From Flaviflexus sp. (GTDB lineage Bacteria > Actinomycetota > Actinomycetes > Actinomycetales > Actinomycetaceae): 64,000 nucleotides of DNA. The notes beneath the pieces are model-generated. The model did not search any database, was not told the DNA's origin, and saw only the letters and a program-made list of their open reading frames with translations. The position numbers were made by a program, and so were the translations under genes. Within the stretch, counting starts at the first letter, position 1, and each line of letters begins with the position of its first letter. The stretch covers positions 20,992 to 84,991 of the forward strand of contig JAUNVM010000001.1 of NCBI GenBank assembly GCA_030537635.1. Reading direction: 5' to 3'. Of this stretch, positions 17,032 through 25,666 are shown one piece after another.

Positions 17032-17993
17032 ACCTGGCTGACGCCAGCCTCACCCTCGTCTACGGGGCGATGGCGGCATACACCGTGGCGATGATTGCCT
17101 TTGGCATCGACCTTGCCGGATATCGCGGCCGCGCCGGGCGCATTGGTATGTCCGTCACCTGGGCTGCCTTTGCCCTGCATCTGGCGGGCACGGTCCTGCG
17201 CGGCATTGCCGCCGGCCGGGTCCCGTGGGCCAACATGTACGAGTTCACGCTCACCTTCACGTGCGTGGCCGTGGCCGTCTTCCTCATCCTCACCCGAACC
17301 AGGCCCCTGGAGGCCCTCGGCGTCTTCGTCACCTTCGCGGCCCTCGTCTCCCTCGGGATCGCCGTGGCGGTGCTTTACGTCAAGGTGGCTGGCACCCCGC
17401 CGATCCTCGACTCCTACTGGCTCGTCATCCACGTCGTCACCGCCGTCATCGCCACCGGCCTGTTCACCTTTGCCGCCCTGCTTGCCTTCTTCCAGTTGGC
17501 GACGAGCCGTAAGAACAAGCGGCGATCGGCGCCCAAGCGGGCCGAGGAACCGGTCGGGGTGGCCGCCGATACTGACCGGCGGATCGCCGAGCGGCTCACC
17601 CACGAGGAAACTGCCGCGGGTCCTGAGACCGTGTCGGTTGCCCCGGCGGGCCGGTTTTCTCGCCTCATCACCGCCCTGCCCGATCCGAAGACGCTCGAGG
17701 AGAACTCCTTCCGCATCACCGTCATCGGCTTCATCCTGTGGACCTTCACCCTCATTGCCGGCGCCGTGTGGGCCGCCCACGCCTGGGGGCGCGCCTGGAA
17801 CTGGGATCCGAAGGAAACCATGAGCCTCGTCGTGTGGTTCGTCTATGCCGCCTACCTGCACGCCCGGTCCACCCGGGGCTGGTCGGGGCGGCGGGCCGCG
17901 TGGCTGTGCCTTCTTGGGTTTGTCGTCCTCATGCTCAACTACTACGCGGTGAACTTCCTTGCCGACTCCCGCCATGCGTACACGGGCCTGTAG
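17028..17993 (+). CDS. ccsB: Cytochrome c biogenesis protein CcsB (CcsA/ResC family)
   Basis: 321-residue multi-pass protein with the haem-handling tryptophan-rich motif WGRAWNWDPKET in an extracytoplasmic loop and conserved His residues nearby (LVIHVVTAV; AAHAWG). The cytosolic loop at about residues 160-215 is long and charged. It forms the system II synthase with ResB. Together with resA, ccdA and resB it makes a complete maturation operon, so the organism makes c-type cytochromes, although none is encoded here. Confidence 0.95.
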   Translation: MNLADASLTLVYGAMAAYTVAMIAFGIDLAGYRGRAGRIGMSVTWAAFALHLAGTVLRGIAAGRVPWANMYEFTLTFTCVAVAVFLILTRTRPLEALGVFVTFAALVSLGIAVAVLYVKVAGTPPILDSYWLVIHVVTAVIATGLFTFAALLAFFQLATSRKNKRRSAPKRAEEPVGVAADTDRRIAERLTHEETAAGPETVSVAPAGRFSRLITALPDPKTLEENSFRITVIGFILWTFTLIAGAVWAAHAWGRAWNWDPKETMSLVVWFVYAAYLHARSTRGWSGRRAAWLCLLGFVVLMLNYYAVNFLADSRHAYTGL

Positions 17994-18840
17994 CGCGCTC
18001 GCGGCCCTGTGCCTGCTCGCCGGGTGCTCCTTGTCCTCGGCCGATGATCTCAAGTCCCGGTGGGTGGAGCTTCCCTCCCCGCCGGCCTCCCCGGTGGCCC
18101 GCACCGGCCCCAAGGGCCCGGACATCACCACGGTGTGCTCCTCGCCCACGCCCGATGCCACCTTCCTCGCCCCCATCGGCGGGGAGCTGCCCGCCAACCG
18201 GCACCTGTCGCTGGATGGCACCGACATGAGCATCGAGAGCCCCGAGGGAACGCGCCAACTGTCGCTGACGTGCGATCGGGCGGTGTATGCCGATGTGGAT
18301 GCTGATGGCAGAAGCGATATTCTTCTCATCGTCAACCAGGAGCTGGACGGCGCGGCTTCCCAAGCCGCCCTCCTCCTCACCCCTGACGAGGCCTTCTACC
18401 TCGATGACGGAGAGAAAATCACCGACATCTCCGCCATGGATGAAGCGGTGAGCTACACGATCACCCGAGAGGGTTATGCGGACACGGTTGAGCTCGCCCT
18501 GCGCAGGGGAGTACCCGTCCGCATCGATCAGCATGGCGGCCTGCCCTCTTGCGTTCGCAACAGCGAGGACATTACCGAGGCTCTCGAGGGACGCCCGCTC
18601 AAGGAGACCCCGGAGGTGTTCCCGGGCGAGGGGCCCATCATCACCGACAAGGACGGGGAGGAAGAAGAATCCCCGCAGATTCCCGCCTACGATCAACAGC
18701 CGGTCTTCGCGCTTGCCGGGCAGCGAGACGGCTACGTTCGGGCCATGTTCCTCCTCGACGGTGGGGACATTCACCGCTGGACCGACTACCGCTGCGGCTG
18801 GATCCGCGCCGATAAGGTCAAGGAACGCGAGACGCTCTAG
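17974..18840 (+). CDS. Putative lipoprotein at the end of the cytochrome c maturation operon
   Basis: 288 residues from ATG 17974, overlapping ccsB by 20 bases (a TTG at 17959 is the alternative). A lipoprotein signal (ALAALCLLAGCS) gives lipidation at Cys17. The mature part has VDADGRSDILLIVNQ, an FG-GAP/EF-hand-like Asp-rich calcium-loop pattern, several Cys (TTVCSS, LTCDRA, LPSCVR, YRCGWI), and ends acidic. I do not recognise the family. Tight coupling to ccsB suggests a role at the same membrane surface, for example in apocytochrome handling, but that is inference. Confidence 0.8.
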   Translation: MRTRACSALAALCLLAGCSLSSADDLKSRWVELPSPPASPVARTGPKGPDITTVCSSPTPDATFLAPIGGELPANRHLSLDGTDMSIESPEGTRQLSLTCDRAVYADVDADGRSDILLIVNQELDGAASQAALLLTPDEAFYLDDGEKITDISAMDEAVSYTITREGYADTVELALRRGVPVRIDQHGGLPSCVRNSEDITEALEGRPLKETPEVFPGEGPIITDKDGEEEESPQIPAYDQQPVFALAGQRDGYVRAMFLLDGGDIHRWTDYRCGWIRADKVKERETL

Positions 18841-18986
18841 CCGGGTCCGCGGTACGCGAAGGCCCATGCTCGGCGGGAAATCAAGCACCGCAAGCCAGCA
18901 GCCTGCGCGCGTCAAGCCCGTCCAACGCCATGACGTCGGCGACCCCACCGAGCGGGCCGCGTAAGTCACGGCAAGCAGCAGACGCG

Positions 18987-19016
18987 AATGCGGGAGGGGT
19001 GATCCCCTCCCGCATT
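18987..19016. terminator. Long hairpin between convergent genes
   Basis: Perfect 13-bp stem AATGCGGGAGGGG / CCCCTCCCGCATT with loop TGAT, 18 bases beyond the stop of the minus-strand surface-protein gene and 147 bases after the plus-strand lipoprotein gene. It probably serves as a bidirectional terminator. Confidence 0.75.
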
Positions 19017-19034
19017 CCTGCGTAGTTGTCAGCC

Positions 19035-20066
19035 TTAGGCGTTGTGACGCCTGCGCAGAGCGAGCAGGAAGCCGCCGGCGAGCATCGACGTGCCCGCGAG
19101 CGTGCCAATCAGCGTCGTATCGGCGCCGGTGTGGGGCATCTGCTTGCCGGGGTCGGCGTGGTTCTTACCATCGGCCGGGTCCTTGGCATGGTCGCCATGA
19201 TCCTTGTCGGCGGGGTCCTTGGCGTGATCGCCGTGGTCCTTATCCCCATTAGCGGGGTCCTTGGCCTCATCGCCATCCTCACCCTTCTTGTCCTCGCACG
19301 TGGGGTTGTGGATGACGGCGTCGCGGTACATGTAGTTGCCGCTAGCGTTGATCTCAACCTGGCTATCATCGCCATTGCGCACCCACGCGCCGTACGTGAG
19401 TTTATCGGCGTTGTCGCAGACGAAATCAGGCAGCCTGACATCGAGCCGGAGATTGAATTCGTCGCCGGGCTTAACCTCGGCAAACACGCACGTGACGGTC
19501 GTGTAACCGTCGAGCGCGTCAAGCGTGCACTCCTTCACCGGATCTTCAAACGTCGTGTATTGAAGGAGCTCGAGGGGCGGGGAGGGGACATACATCGTCA
19601 CCGCCACGTCGTGGCCAACAGCATCGGAGATGTTGCCAATGGTGGCCTGGAGGATGCCGTCCCAGCCGGGCTCGACGTCCTCGGGACCGTTGAGAATGAC
19701 GAAAAGATCGATCTCCTCGGGCTCGTCGCTTCCATCACCCGGGTCTGCGGTTTCCTCTTCGGCGGAAGGAGTCGTGCCCTCTTCCTCAGCAGGTGGGGCG
19801 GCCTCTTCCTCTTCGGCCGCGGCGGCGGTCTCCTCGTCCTCGGCGGGAGCGGTTTCTTCTTCAGCAGCAGGGGTGGATTCTTCTTCTTCGGCCGGTGGTT
19901 CGGTCTCCTCGGCGGGAGGCTCGGCCTCGCCGCCGGGTTCTTCGGATCCGTCGGAGGGCTGTTCGACGGGAGTGTCTTCCATCGGAGCGGTAGCGGCGTT
20001 GGCGGCACCCATCATCCCCAGGGATAGGGAGACGGCACTCATGACGCCGATGATCGTTCTCTTCAT
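19035..20066 (-). CDS. Sortase-anchored surface protein with Glu/Pro/Ala-rich region and DUF11-like domain
   Basis: 343 residues. The Sec signal peptide (residues 1-25, cleavage after ANAA) is followed by an extremely acidic low-complexity Glu/Pro/Ala region (about 27-115). A beta-rich domain (about 118-265) resembles DUF11-type extracellular repeats, with Cys in KECTLD, TCVFAE and FVCDNA. A short repeat of DKDHGDHAKDPAD type (about 275-310) spans the wall, then come the sorting motif MPHTG, a hydrophobic helix and the tail LRRRHNA. The sorting motif has Met in place of Leu. Ligand unknown. Confidence 0.87.
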   Translation of the reverse strand: MKRTIIGVMSAVSLSLGMMGAANAATAPMEDTPVEQPSDGSEEPGGEAEPPAEETEPPAEEEESTPAAEEETAPAEDEETAAAAEEEEAAPPAEEEGTTPSAEEETADPGDGSDEPEEIDLFVILNGPEDVEPGWDGILQATIGNISDAVGHDVAVTMYVPSPPLELLQYTTFEDPVKECTLDALDGYTTVTCVFAEVKPGDEFNLRLDVRLPDFVCDNADKLTYGAWVRNGDDSQVEINASGNYMYRDAVIHNPTCEDKKGEDGDEAKDPANGDKDHGDHAKDPADKDHGDHAKDPADGKNHADPGKQMPHTGADTTLIGTLAGTSMLAGGFLLALRRRHNA

Positions 20067-20295
20067 TGAGGTGACCTTACTTTTGAGCTTTTCTTATTGC
20101 GGCCGGAGCCGCACACCTACGCCCGGTGCTCCGTACGAGCCCCATTCCCATATTCGCTGAATCCAGGAGGCAGGCGTTGCTTCAAAGTACCAAAATAGGT
20201 GGAAGGGGCAAGGAGATAGGGGAGAGCCCTGCCGAAGTAGACAAGCCTTCGGTGAGGTAACGAGGGGCACCTTACGGCGACGGAACGCCGATATC

Positions 20296-21306
20296 CTAGG
20301 ATCCCTTCCGGGCCAGGGAAAGACCCAGCCGGTCGGCGACGAGGCCGAGAAGTGCGGCCGCGGGGATGTTGATGGGGGAGGGAAGGAAGTAGGCGTGCAG
20401 GGAGATAGTCTCCAGGCCGCCGGCCACGTGCCCGGTCACGACCATTCCCCCGGCGGTATCGAGGGCGGCGATGATGGCGAAGCTGAGCGGAAGGGTCCAG
20501 CGCAGCTCCCGCTCCGCCCGCACCGACCAGAAGGCCGCAAAGAGGCCAAGCAGGCCGAGCGAAGTGACGAGGGCGATGATGACGATGGGCAGGGGAGTAT
20601 TCCCGGCCAGCTGGCCAAAGCTCGGTGGGATCGAGGCGCCGAACACGCTGGGCATGTGCAGCTCGGCGTGCGCGAACCCGCCGAGTCCCGCCGCCCATCC
20701 CGACAGCCCGATATTCACGGTCCACAGGAGGAAGGAAGCATAGGGCAGGCCGAGGAAGCGGGCTGCGGCAATGGCCCCGAGAATGCCGACGGGTAGGGCA
20801 AGGGTGGCGACGTAGCACCAGGTCCACCGCCAGGCGTGCCCGAAGCTGCCTCGGGCGAGGGAGCCAAGGACGGGGGAGAGTGCTCCGAGGAGGAGACCGC
20901 CGAGCATGGCGAAGAAGGGATTGGGTACCGGTCGTCCACAGGTGAGCCAGAGGGCTCCCGAGGCAACCGCGAGGGTCAGCCCGCTGAGGAGGGAGGCGGA
21001 TGATGTCCTCGTGGGGGCCAGCCGGGCTGGCAGGTAGCAGCCGAGGGCAATGATGAAGGTGAGGGCGAGGGGTGGGGCGTAGACGGTTCCGGCAACATTG
21101 ACGGCCAGGCCGGCCGATTCGGAGAAGGTGACCGGTGCGCCAAGGGCGGCCAGGCTCATTGCACTGGCCCATTCCCAGGGGGAGATGGCGAGTTTGGCGC
21201 CGGTGAACTGGGTGAGACCGCTGAGGACAAAGGCGAGGAGGAGGCTGAGGGCTAGCCCGGCTAGCGGTCCGAGGATGGGAGGGAGCTTACTCCTCGTCGT
21301 TGTCAT
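20296..21306 (-). CDS. Multi-pass membrane protein of unknown function (possibly DUF6350-like)
   Basis: 336 residues with roughly nine hydrophobic helices (for example LAGLALSLLLAFVLSGL, AGTVYAPPLALTFIIALGCY, IVIIALVTSLGLLGLFAAF) and few charged residues. Start taken at ATG 21306, overlapping the preceding PLDc_N-type gene by 20 bases; the open frame upstream of that is antisense-like. The topology recalls actinobacterial DUF6350 membrane proteins, but I am not certain of the family. Probably co-transcribed with the gene upstream. Confidence 0.7.
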   Translation of the reverse strand: MTTTRSKLPPILGPLAGLALSLLLAFVLSGLTQFTGAKLAISPWEWASAMSLAALGAPVTFSESAGLAVNVAGTVYAPPLALTFIIALGCYLPARLAPTRTSSASLLSGLTLAVASGALWLTCGRPVPNPFFAMLGGLLLGALSPVLGSLARGSFGHAWRWTWCYVATLALPVGILGAIAAARFLGLPYASFLLWTVNIGLSGWAAGLGGFAHAELHMPSVFGASIPPSFGQLAGNTPLPIVIIALVTSLGLLGLFAAFWSVRAERELRWTLPLSFAIIAALDTAGGMVVTGHVAGGLETISLHAYFLPSPINIPAAALLGLVADRLGLSLARKGS

Positions 21307-21625
21307 CATCCTCGTGCTTGCGCAGCTCACGCTCATAGTGTTGGCGGCGCAGCTCATCGTCGAGGCGGGCGAGGAATTCCGGATCGTCATCAGGGGCAAT
21401 CGGGCCGGGCCGGGGTGCGCTGCGCCCGGTGGGCCGCGTTGGATCATTAGCCAGGAGGTAGGAGACGGCAAAGATCGCGGAACCGACACCCGGAATAACG
21501 ATGGTGAAGGCCAGCCAGAGGCCCTTGCGTAGTCCTCCGGGCATCTTCGATTGATCCGCAAGGCTCGCCAAAATAATGCCGTAGATCCACACGGCGATAA
21601 ACAAGATGACGGCGACTGCTCTCAC
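21287..21625 (-). CDS. Small membrane protein with PLDc_N-type helical pair
   Basis: 112 residues. Two N-terminal helices with LPGVGSAIF-like spacing (AVAVILFIAVWIYGIILASL, then KGLWLAFTIVIPGVGSAIFA and the ending YLLAND) match the phospholipase D nuclease N-terminal (PLDc_N) family. That family has no catalytic part here and is a common small actinobacterial membrane protein. The C-terminus is very acidic (EDDDNDEE). It starts at GTG 21625, 7 bases after TAATGT, suggesting a leaderless message. Confidence 0.85.
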   Translation of the reverse strand: MRAVAVILFIAVWIYGIILASLADQSKMPGGLRKGLWLAFTIVIPGVGSAIFAVSYLLANDPTRPTGRSAPRPGPIAPDDDPEFLARLDDELRRQHYERELRKHEDDDNDEE

Positions 21626-21697
21626 GGCTCATACATTACCCCACCTGTGCGGCCTTTGCCCTATGGCCTTCGCCGCGGGCATAGTAGGCTAAGGTTC
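21626..21697. promoter_or_regulatory. Divergent promoter pair, both probably leaderless
   Basis: 72-bp spacer. On the minus strand TAATGT lies 7 bases before the GTG at 21625. On the plus strand TAGGCT (21685-21690) lies 7 bases before the GTG at 21698. Both fit the TANNNT -10 pattern with transcription starting at or next to the start codon. Confidence 0.5.
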
Positions 21698-22027
21698 GTG
21701 CAGATCTTGAAGTTCACGCTCTTGCGCCTCGCCCTCGCGGTCGCCTTTTTCCTTGGCTTCCACTACCTGGGGATGGGCATTCTCCTCGCCATTGCCGCCG
21801 GCATCCTCTGTTCGGCGATGGTCTCGTTCATCTTCTTCCCCGGCCAGGGCAATGCGGCTGCCGAGCAACTGCGCACCATCGTTGAAGGGCGTCCCAAGCG
21901 GCGCAGGATCGATGAGATCCAGGAGGAGGTCGAGACGTCAGACCTCGATGATGCTGTCGATCCCGCCACTCCCAACGCCCAGGCGGACGACCGCGGCGGT
22001 GTCGAACCGGGCGAGGATCACCGGTAG
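21698..22027 (+). CDS. Small membrane protein, DUF4229-like
   Basis: 109 residues starting at GTG 21698. Two hydrophobic helices (LKFTLLRLALAVAFFLGFHY; GILLAIAAGILCSAMVSFIF) are followed by a charged cytosolic tail (RPKRRRIDEIQEEVETSD and an Asp-rich end). The pattern and the location near menA match actinobacterial DUF4229 proteins. Function unknown. Confidence 0.75.
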   Translation: MQILKFTLLRLALAVAFFLGFHYLGMGILLAIAAGILCSAMVSFIFFPGQGNAAAEQLRTIVEGRPKRRRIDEIQEEVETSDLDDAVDPATPNAQADDRGGVEPGEDHR

Positions 22028-22223
22028 GAGCATCCGCCGTGCGCGGATATTCCCGTGAGACTCGTTCCGCCCGCCTTTTCTTCTGCCTTCTTTTTCGCTC
22101 AGCCCAGTCCCGTCTATCCGTCCTGGCCAGCAGCCTGCACCGCTATTCCAAGCTGTGGATGTGGGGGTTGGTGCCGGTGAGGCGCTGGTAGCCTGGTGCC
22201 TCATCGGGTGAAGGAGAGCGATC

Positions 22224-22598
22224 GTGGTTGATTTTCGACAGACACAGCCCCCGCTAGATCCCGAGTTGAGCGCGGATGAGCTGTGGCAGCTGGCGAAGGA
22301 TGATCCCGCCGTGCACGCGAAGATTGCCCGTCACCCATCCGCGTCGAAGGAGCTGCTGCGCGAGATCGCCGACACCTCGGATGATCGGGGAGCCCGGGCG
22401 GCGGCGCGGGCGGCCCTCGCCCCCGCCCGCAGCCTGCCCGACTGGCAGAAATTCCTCATCATCATTGCCATCTTCACCATCATCGGCGGCATCTTCGCCA
22501 TGATCGTCATTCTCACCGGTGACAATGAGGCGGCGGCGAATACTCTCGAATCCGCAGCCTCGGGCGCCACCCGTGCCGTGGCGGGGCTCTTCGGCTAG
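22224..22598 (+). CDS. Variant leucine-rich-repeat (LRV) membrane protein
   Basis: 124 residues. An N-terminal helical repeat (LWQLAKDDPAVHAKIARHPS then ASKELLREIADTSD) resembles the LRV variant leucine-rich repeat. One membrane helix follows (FLIIIAIFTIIGGIFAMIVIL), then a short Ala-rich tail. GTG start, 7 bases after AAGGAGAG. A single isolated gene, function unknown. Confidence 0.75.
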   Translation: MVDFRQTQPPLDPELSADELWQLAKDDPAVHAKIARHPSASKELLREIADTSDDRGARAAARAALAPARSLPDWQKFLIIIAIFTIIGGIFAMIVILTGDNEAAANTLESAASGATRAVAGLFG

Positions 22599-22758
22599 CG
22601 GATCCTCGACCGTCCGGGCCATCCGCTTCGGACAGCCCTGCGGCGCGGTGCTCAGTCCGGTGCCCAGTGCTGAGTGCGGACCGGTAAAGAGCGTGTCCGG
22701 TGAAGAGTGTGCGTCGAGCCCCGTGAGCACCCGACAAGCGCCCGGTTGGGCACCGCTC

Positions 22759-23622
22759 TTAGAGTGCGAAGAGCAGGATGGCGCCGTAGGCGAGTTCGAG
22801 GAAGCCGGTGTCGCGCAGGACGGGAATGAGCTGGCGGCCCACCCGGCCGGAAAGCGCCCGAGAGGACAGGGACCACCAGGGGATAAGGAGGACCGCGGTG
22901 GCCAGGCACCAGGGGCTCCAGATGGCGCAGAGAATGGACAGGGCGATGGGGATGGTGATGAACAGAACGTAGGTGACGCGGGCCCGCCGATTGCCCAGGC
23001 GCACCGCGAGGGTCATCTTCCCCACCCGAGCATCCGTCGGAGCGTCCCGGATGTTATTGATCATGAGCACGGCGCAGGCAATGAGGCCGATGCCGATGGC
23101 GACGAGCCAGGCCTGGGTGGACAAGCGTCCAGCCTGGGTCCAGGTGGTGCCGAGGGTGGCGAAGAGGCCGAAGAAGATGAAGACGAAGACCTCGCCGAGG
23201 CCAATGTAGCCGTAGGGAACCTTGCCGCCGGTGTAGTACCAGCCGGCGGCCACGGCAAGCGCCCCGGCAATAATGAGCCACCAGTCCCCGGACAGGGCGA
23301 CGAGGATGATGCCGAGGAGGCAGCCGACGCCGAAGGAGGCGAAAGCGGCGTACTTGACGGTGGCGGGTTTGACCAGGCCGCCGCCGGTGAGGCGGGGCGG
23401 GCCGGTGCGCACCTCGTCGGTGCCTCGCACCCCATCCGAATAATCATTGGCGAAGTTGACTCCCACCTGGAAAGCGAGGGCGACGCCAAGGGCGAGGAGA
23501 GCACGGGGGATGGACAGGCCGCCGAGCTCGTGGGCCGCTCCGGTGCCCGCGAGCACGGGAGCGATAGAGGCGGGGAGAGTGCGCAGTCGCGCGCCCTCCA
23601 ACCAGTCAGAAATGCTCGCCAT
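22759..23622 (-). CDS. menA: 1,4-dihydroxy-2-naphthoate polyprenyltransferase
   Basis: Membrane enzyme that attaches the polyprenyl tail to dihydroxynaphthoate, giving demethylmenaquinone. The 287 residues carry the first Asp-rich site NFANDYSDGVRGTD and the second NNIRDAPTDAR, both binding prenyl diphosphate through Mg2+, among about eight helices. It overlaps the end of menE by 17 bases and is the last gene of a menB-menE-menA operon on the minus strand. The prenyl donor probably comes from the synthase at 50066. Confidence 0.95.
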   Translation of the reverse strand: MASISDWLEGARLRTLPASIAPVLAGTGAAHELGGLSIPRALLALGVALAFQVGVNFANDYSDGVRGTDEVRTGPPRLTGGGLVKPATVKYAAFASFGVGCLLGIILVALSGDWWLIIAGALAVAAGWYYTGGKVPYGYIGLGEVFVFIFFGLFATLGTTWTQAGRLSTQAWLVAIGIGLIACAVLMINNIRDAPTDARVGKMTLAVRLGNRRARVTYVLFITIPIALSILCAIWSPWCLATAVLLIPWWSLSSRALSGRVGRQLIPVLRDTGFLELAYGAILLFAL

Positions 23623-24673
23623 GAACTCTCCACATCTCGGGTAGCTTTCGCCGGTTGAGTTTACCCGAGGCGAGCGTGGGAAACGCGCTCAGGGCGAAGT
23701 CGGCGAGGCAGGCCACACCCTTCGGCGAAAACTCCGGTCCGAGTTGTCTAGCCAGTGGGCGAATACGTTCCTTGTCTTCGCATTTCTCGGTGAGAATGAC
23801 GAGGGCCTGTCCCCATTCCGGGTGGGGAACGCCAAAGGCGACGGCGTGAATACCGGCGGCGGCGAGATGGTTTTCGACCGCGGCCGGCATAATCGTGAGG
23901 CCGCCGGTGGTGATGGCGTCATCAAGCCGGCCGAGCACCGTGAGGCGGCCGCCTTCCCACCGTCCGGCGTCATTGGTTTCCAGCCGCCCGGCAAAGTCCT
24001 CCCCGCCGCAGTAGCCGCTGGCAACCTGCGGCCCGGTGATGATGATGCGGGAGTCGGCGAGGGTGATGTGGGCGGAGCCGATGGGTGTTCCGTCGTAGAC
24101 GCAGCCCCCGCACGTCTCGGTCATCCCATACGTCGTCACGAGGGTGAGTCCGGCCGCCCTGCCCCGCTCCAGCAGCTCGGCCGGGCAGGCCTGGCCGCCG
24201 ACGAGAATGGCGCGGGCGGCGGTGAGCGAGTCGGTGACCGCGGGATCGGCAAGCGCCCGGCGCAACTGGGTGGGCACGAGGGAGAGGTAGGCGCCGGTTG
24301 GCACGGAATCGCCGAGACGGAAGGGAATGGGTTCGGTGCCGGCGAGCACCGACCGCAGAACGGTCTGGGCGCCCGCGATGTGCTCGATGGGAAGACAGGT
24401 GAGCCAGGGCCCCTCCCCGCCGAGCGCCTCATGGGTGGCGGCGGTGGAGGCCCTGATCTGATCCCAGGTGATCTCGACGAGCTTGCCCGCGGACGTCGAT
24501 CCGGAGGTGCGGATGAGAACGGCGGTGTCCGCGCGGATCTGGCCCGGTGCCGGGCCCCGGGTGCCCGGGGCGTCGAGCAGGATCGGCTCGCCACCGCCGG
24601 CGAGACTGGTGTGGGCGGCCTCGGCGAAGGCGCGAATCTCGGGTGTTCCCACCCCGCCGGTCAGGCGGATCAC
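23606..24673 (-). CDS. menE: o-Succinylbenzoate-CoA ligase
   Basis: Activates o-succinylbenzoate with ATP and CoA. The 355 residues are typical of the short actinobacterial MenE. Adenylation motifs are TSGSTSAGKLVEITW (P-loop), YGMTETCGGCVYDG, a GRLDD hinge (VLGRLDDAITTGG) and the C-terminal catalytic Lys in TLASGKLNRRKL. GTG start overlaps the menB stop (GTGA). Confidence 0.94.
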   Translation of the reverse strand: MIRLTGGVGTPEIRAFAEAAHTSLAGGGEPILLDAPGTRGPAPGQIRADTAVLIRTSGSTSAGKLVEITWDQIRASTAATHEALGGEGPWLTCLPIEHIAGAQTVLRSVLAGTEPIPFRLGDSVPTGAYLSLVPTQLRRALADPAVTDSLTAARAILVGGQACPAELLERGRAAGLTLVTTYGMTETCGGCVYDGTPIGSAHITLADSRIIITGPQVASGYCGGEDFAGRLETNDAGRWEGGRLTVLGRLDDAITTGGLTIMPAAVENHLAAAGIHAVAFGVPHPEWGQALVILTEKCEDKERIRPLARQLGPEFSPKGVACLADFALSAFPTLASGKLNRRKLPEMWRVHGEHF

Positions 24674-25638
24674 GAGTAGAAGGGGAAGCCGGACCAGTCG
24701 GGAGCCCGCTTGGTGAGGAACGCATCGCGGCCCTCGCGCGCCTCCTCGGTCATGTAGGCGAGGCGGGTGGCCTCACCGGCGAACACCTGCTGTCCCGCCA
24801 GCCCATCATCGGCCAGATTGAAGGCGAATTTGAGCATGCGGACGGCCTGGGGAGACTTGCCGAGAATGGTGTGCGCCCACTCCAGGGCCGTTTCCTCGAG
24901 GAGGGCGTGGGGGACCGCCTTGTTGATGACGCCCCAGCGTTCGGCCTCCTCGGCCGAATACTCGCTCGCGAGCAGGAAGATTTCCCGGGCCCGCTTGTCC
25001 CCGCACTGGCGGGCGAGCAGGGCCGAGCCATATCCGGCATCGAAACTGCCCACGTCGGCATCCGTCTGCTTGAACCGGGCATGCTCGAGGGAGGCGATGG
25101 ACAGGTCGCACACCACGTTGAGAGAGTGTCCGCCGCCGGCCGCCCACCCGGAGATCGCGCCGATGACAATCTTCGGCATGGTGCGAATAAGGCGTTGGAC
25201 CTCGAGGATGTGCAGGCGCCCGGAGGCAGAGGGGACCAGCACATCGGGATCGGCCGCCTCACCATCCTCGGTGCTTGCCTGCCCGGCGGAGTACCGGTAG
25301 CCGTCCTTGCCTCGGGCGCGCTGATCGCCCCCGGAGCAGAATCCCCATCCGCCATCCTTCCTGCTCGGACCGTTGCCGGTGAGGATGATGACGCCAACGC
25401 CGGGGGAGAGGCGGGCATGATCGAGCGCGGCGGCCAGCTCATCGACCGTTTCGGGCCGAAACGCGTTGCGCACCTCGGGCCGGTCGAAGGCGATGCGGAC
25501 GATGGGCAGGTCCTCGCTGCGATCCTCGCTCACCGCCCGGTGGTAGGTGATGTCGGTGAAATCCAGGCCGCGTACCTCGCGCCAGCGCGCCGGATCGAAA
25601 ATCTCGGAGACCTTGCTTGGAAGGGGGGCTGTGCTCAT
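24670..25638 (-). CDS. menB: 1,4-dihydroxy-2-naphthoyl-CoA synthase
   Basis: Crotonase-fold enzyme that cyclises o-succinylbenzoyl-CoA. The 322 residues resemble the mycobacterial length. Oxyanion-hole segments CSGGDQRARG and SGWAAGGGHSLN, and the MenB-specific active-site stretch DVGSFDAGYGS, are present. It is the first gene of the minus-strand operon. Its ATG lies only 6 bases after CACAAT, consistent with a leaderless transcript. Confidence 0.96.
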   Translation of the reverse strand: MSTAPLPSKVSEIFDPARWREVRGLDFTDITYHRAVSEDRSEDLPIVRIAFDRPEVRNAFRPETVDELAAALDHARLSPGVGVIILTGNGPSRKDGGWGFCSGGDQRARGKDGYRYSAGQASTEDGEAADPDVLVPSASGRLHILEVQRLIRTMPKIVIGAISGWAAGGGHSLNVVCDLSIASLEHARFKQTDADVGSFDAGYGSALLARQCGDKRAREIFLLASEYSAEEAERWGVINKAVPHALLEETALEWAHTILGKSPQAVRMLKFAFNLADDGLAGQQVFAGEATRLAYMTEEAREGRDAFLTKRAPDWSGFPFYS

Positions 25639-25666
25639 AGGGCCATTGTGCCACTAGGCTGGTGGC
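25639..25666. promoter_or_regulatory. 28-bp divergent promoter region menB | menC
   Basis: Only 28 bases separate the two start codons. TAGGCT (25655-25660) is 6 bases before the menC ATG, and on the minus strand CACAAT (25650-25645) is 6 bases before the menB ATG. Back-to-back leaderless promoters would fit, with -35 regions lying inside the opposite coding sequences. Confidence 0.5.

Noticed and set aside
22655-22715. Short degenerate direct repeats (CCGGT(A/G)AAGAG(C/T)GTGT-like) after the LRV protein gene
   Set aside because: Only two to three imperfect copies with irregular spacing; not enough to call a repeat element or array.
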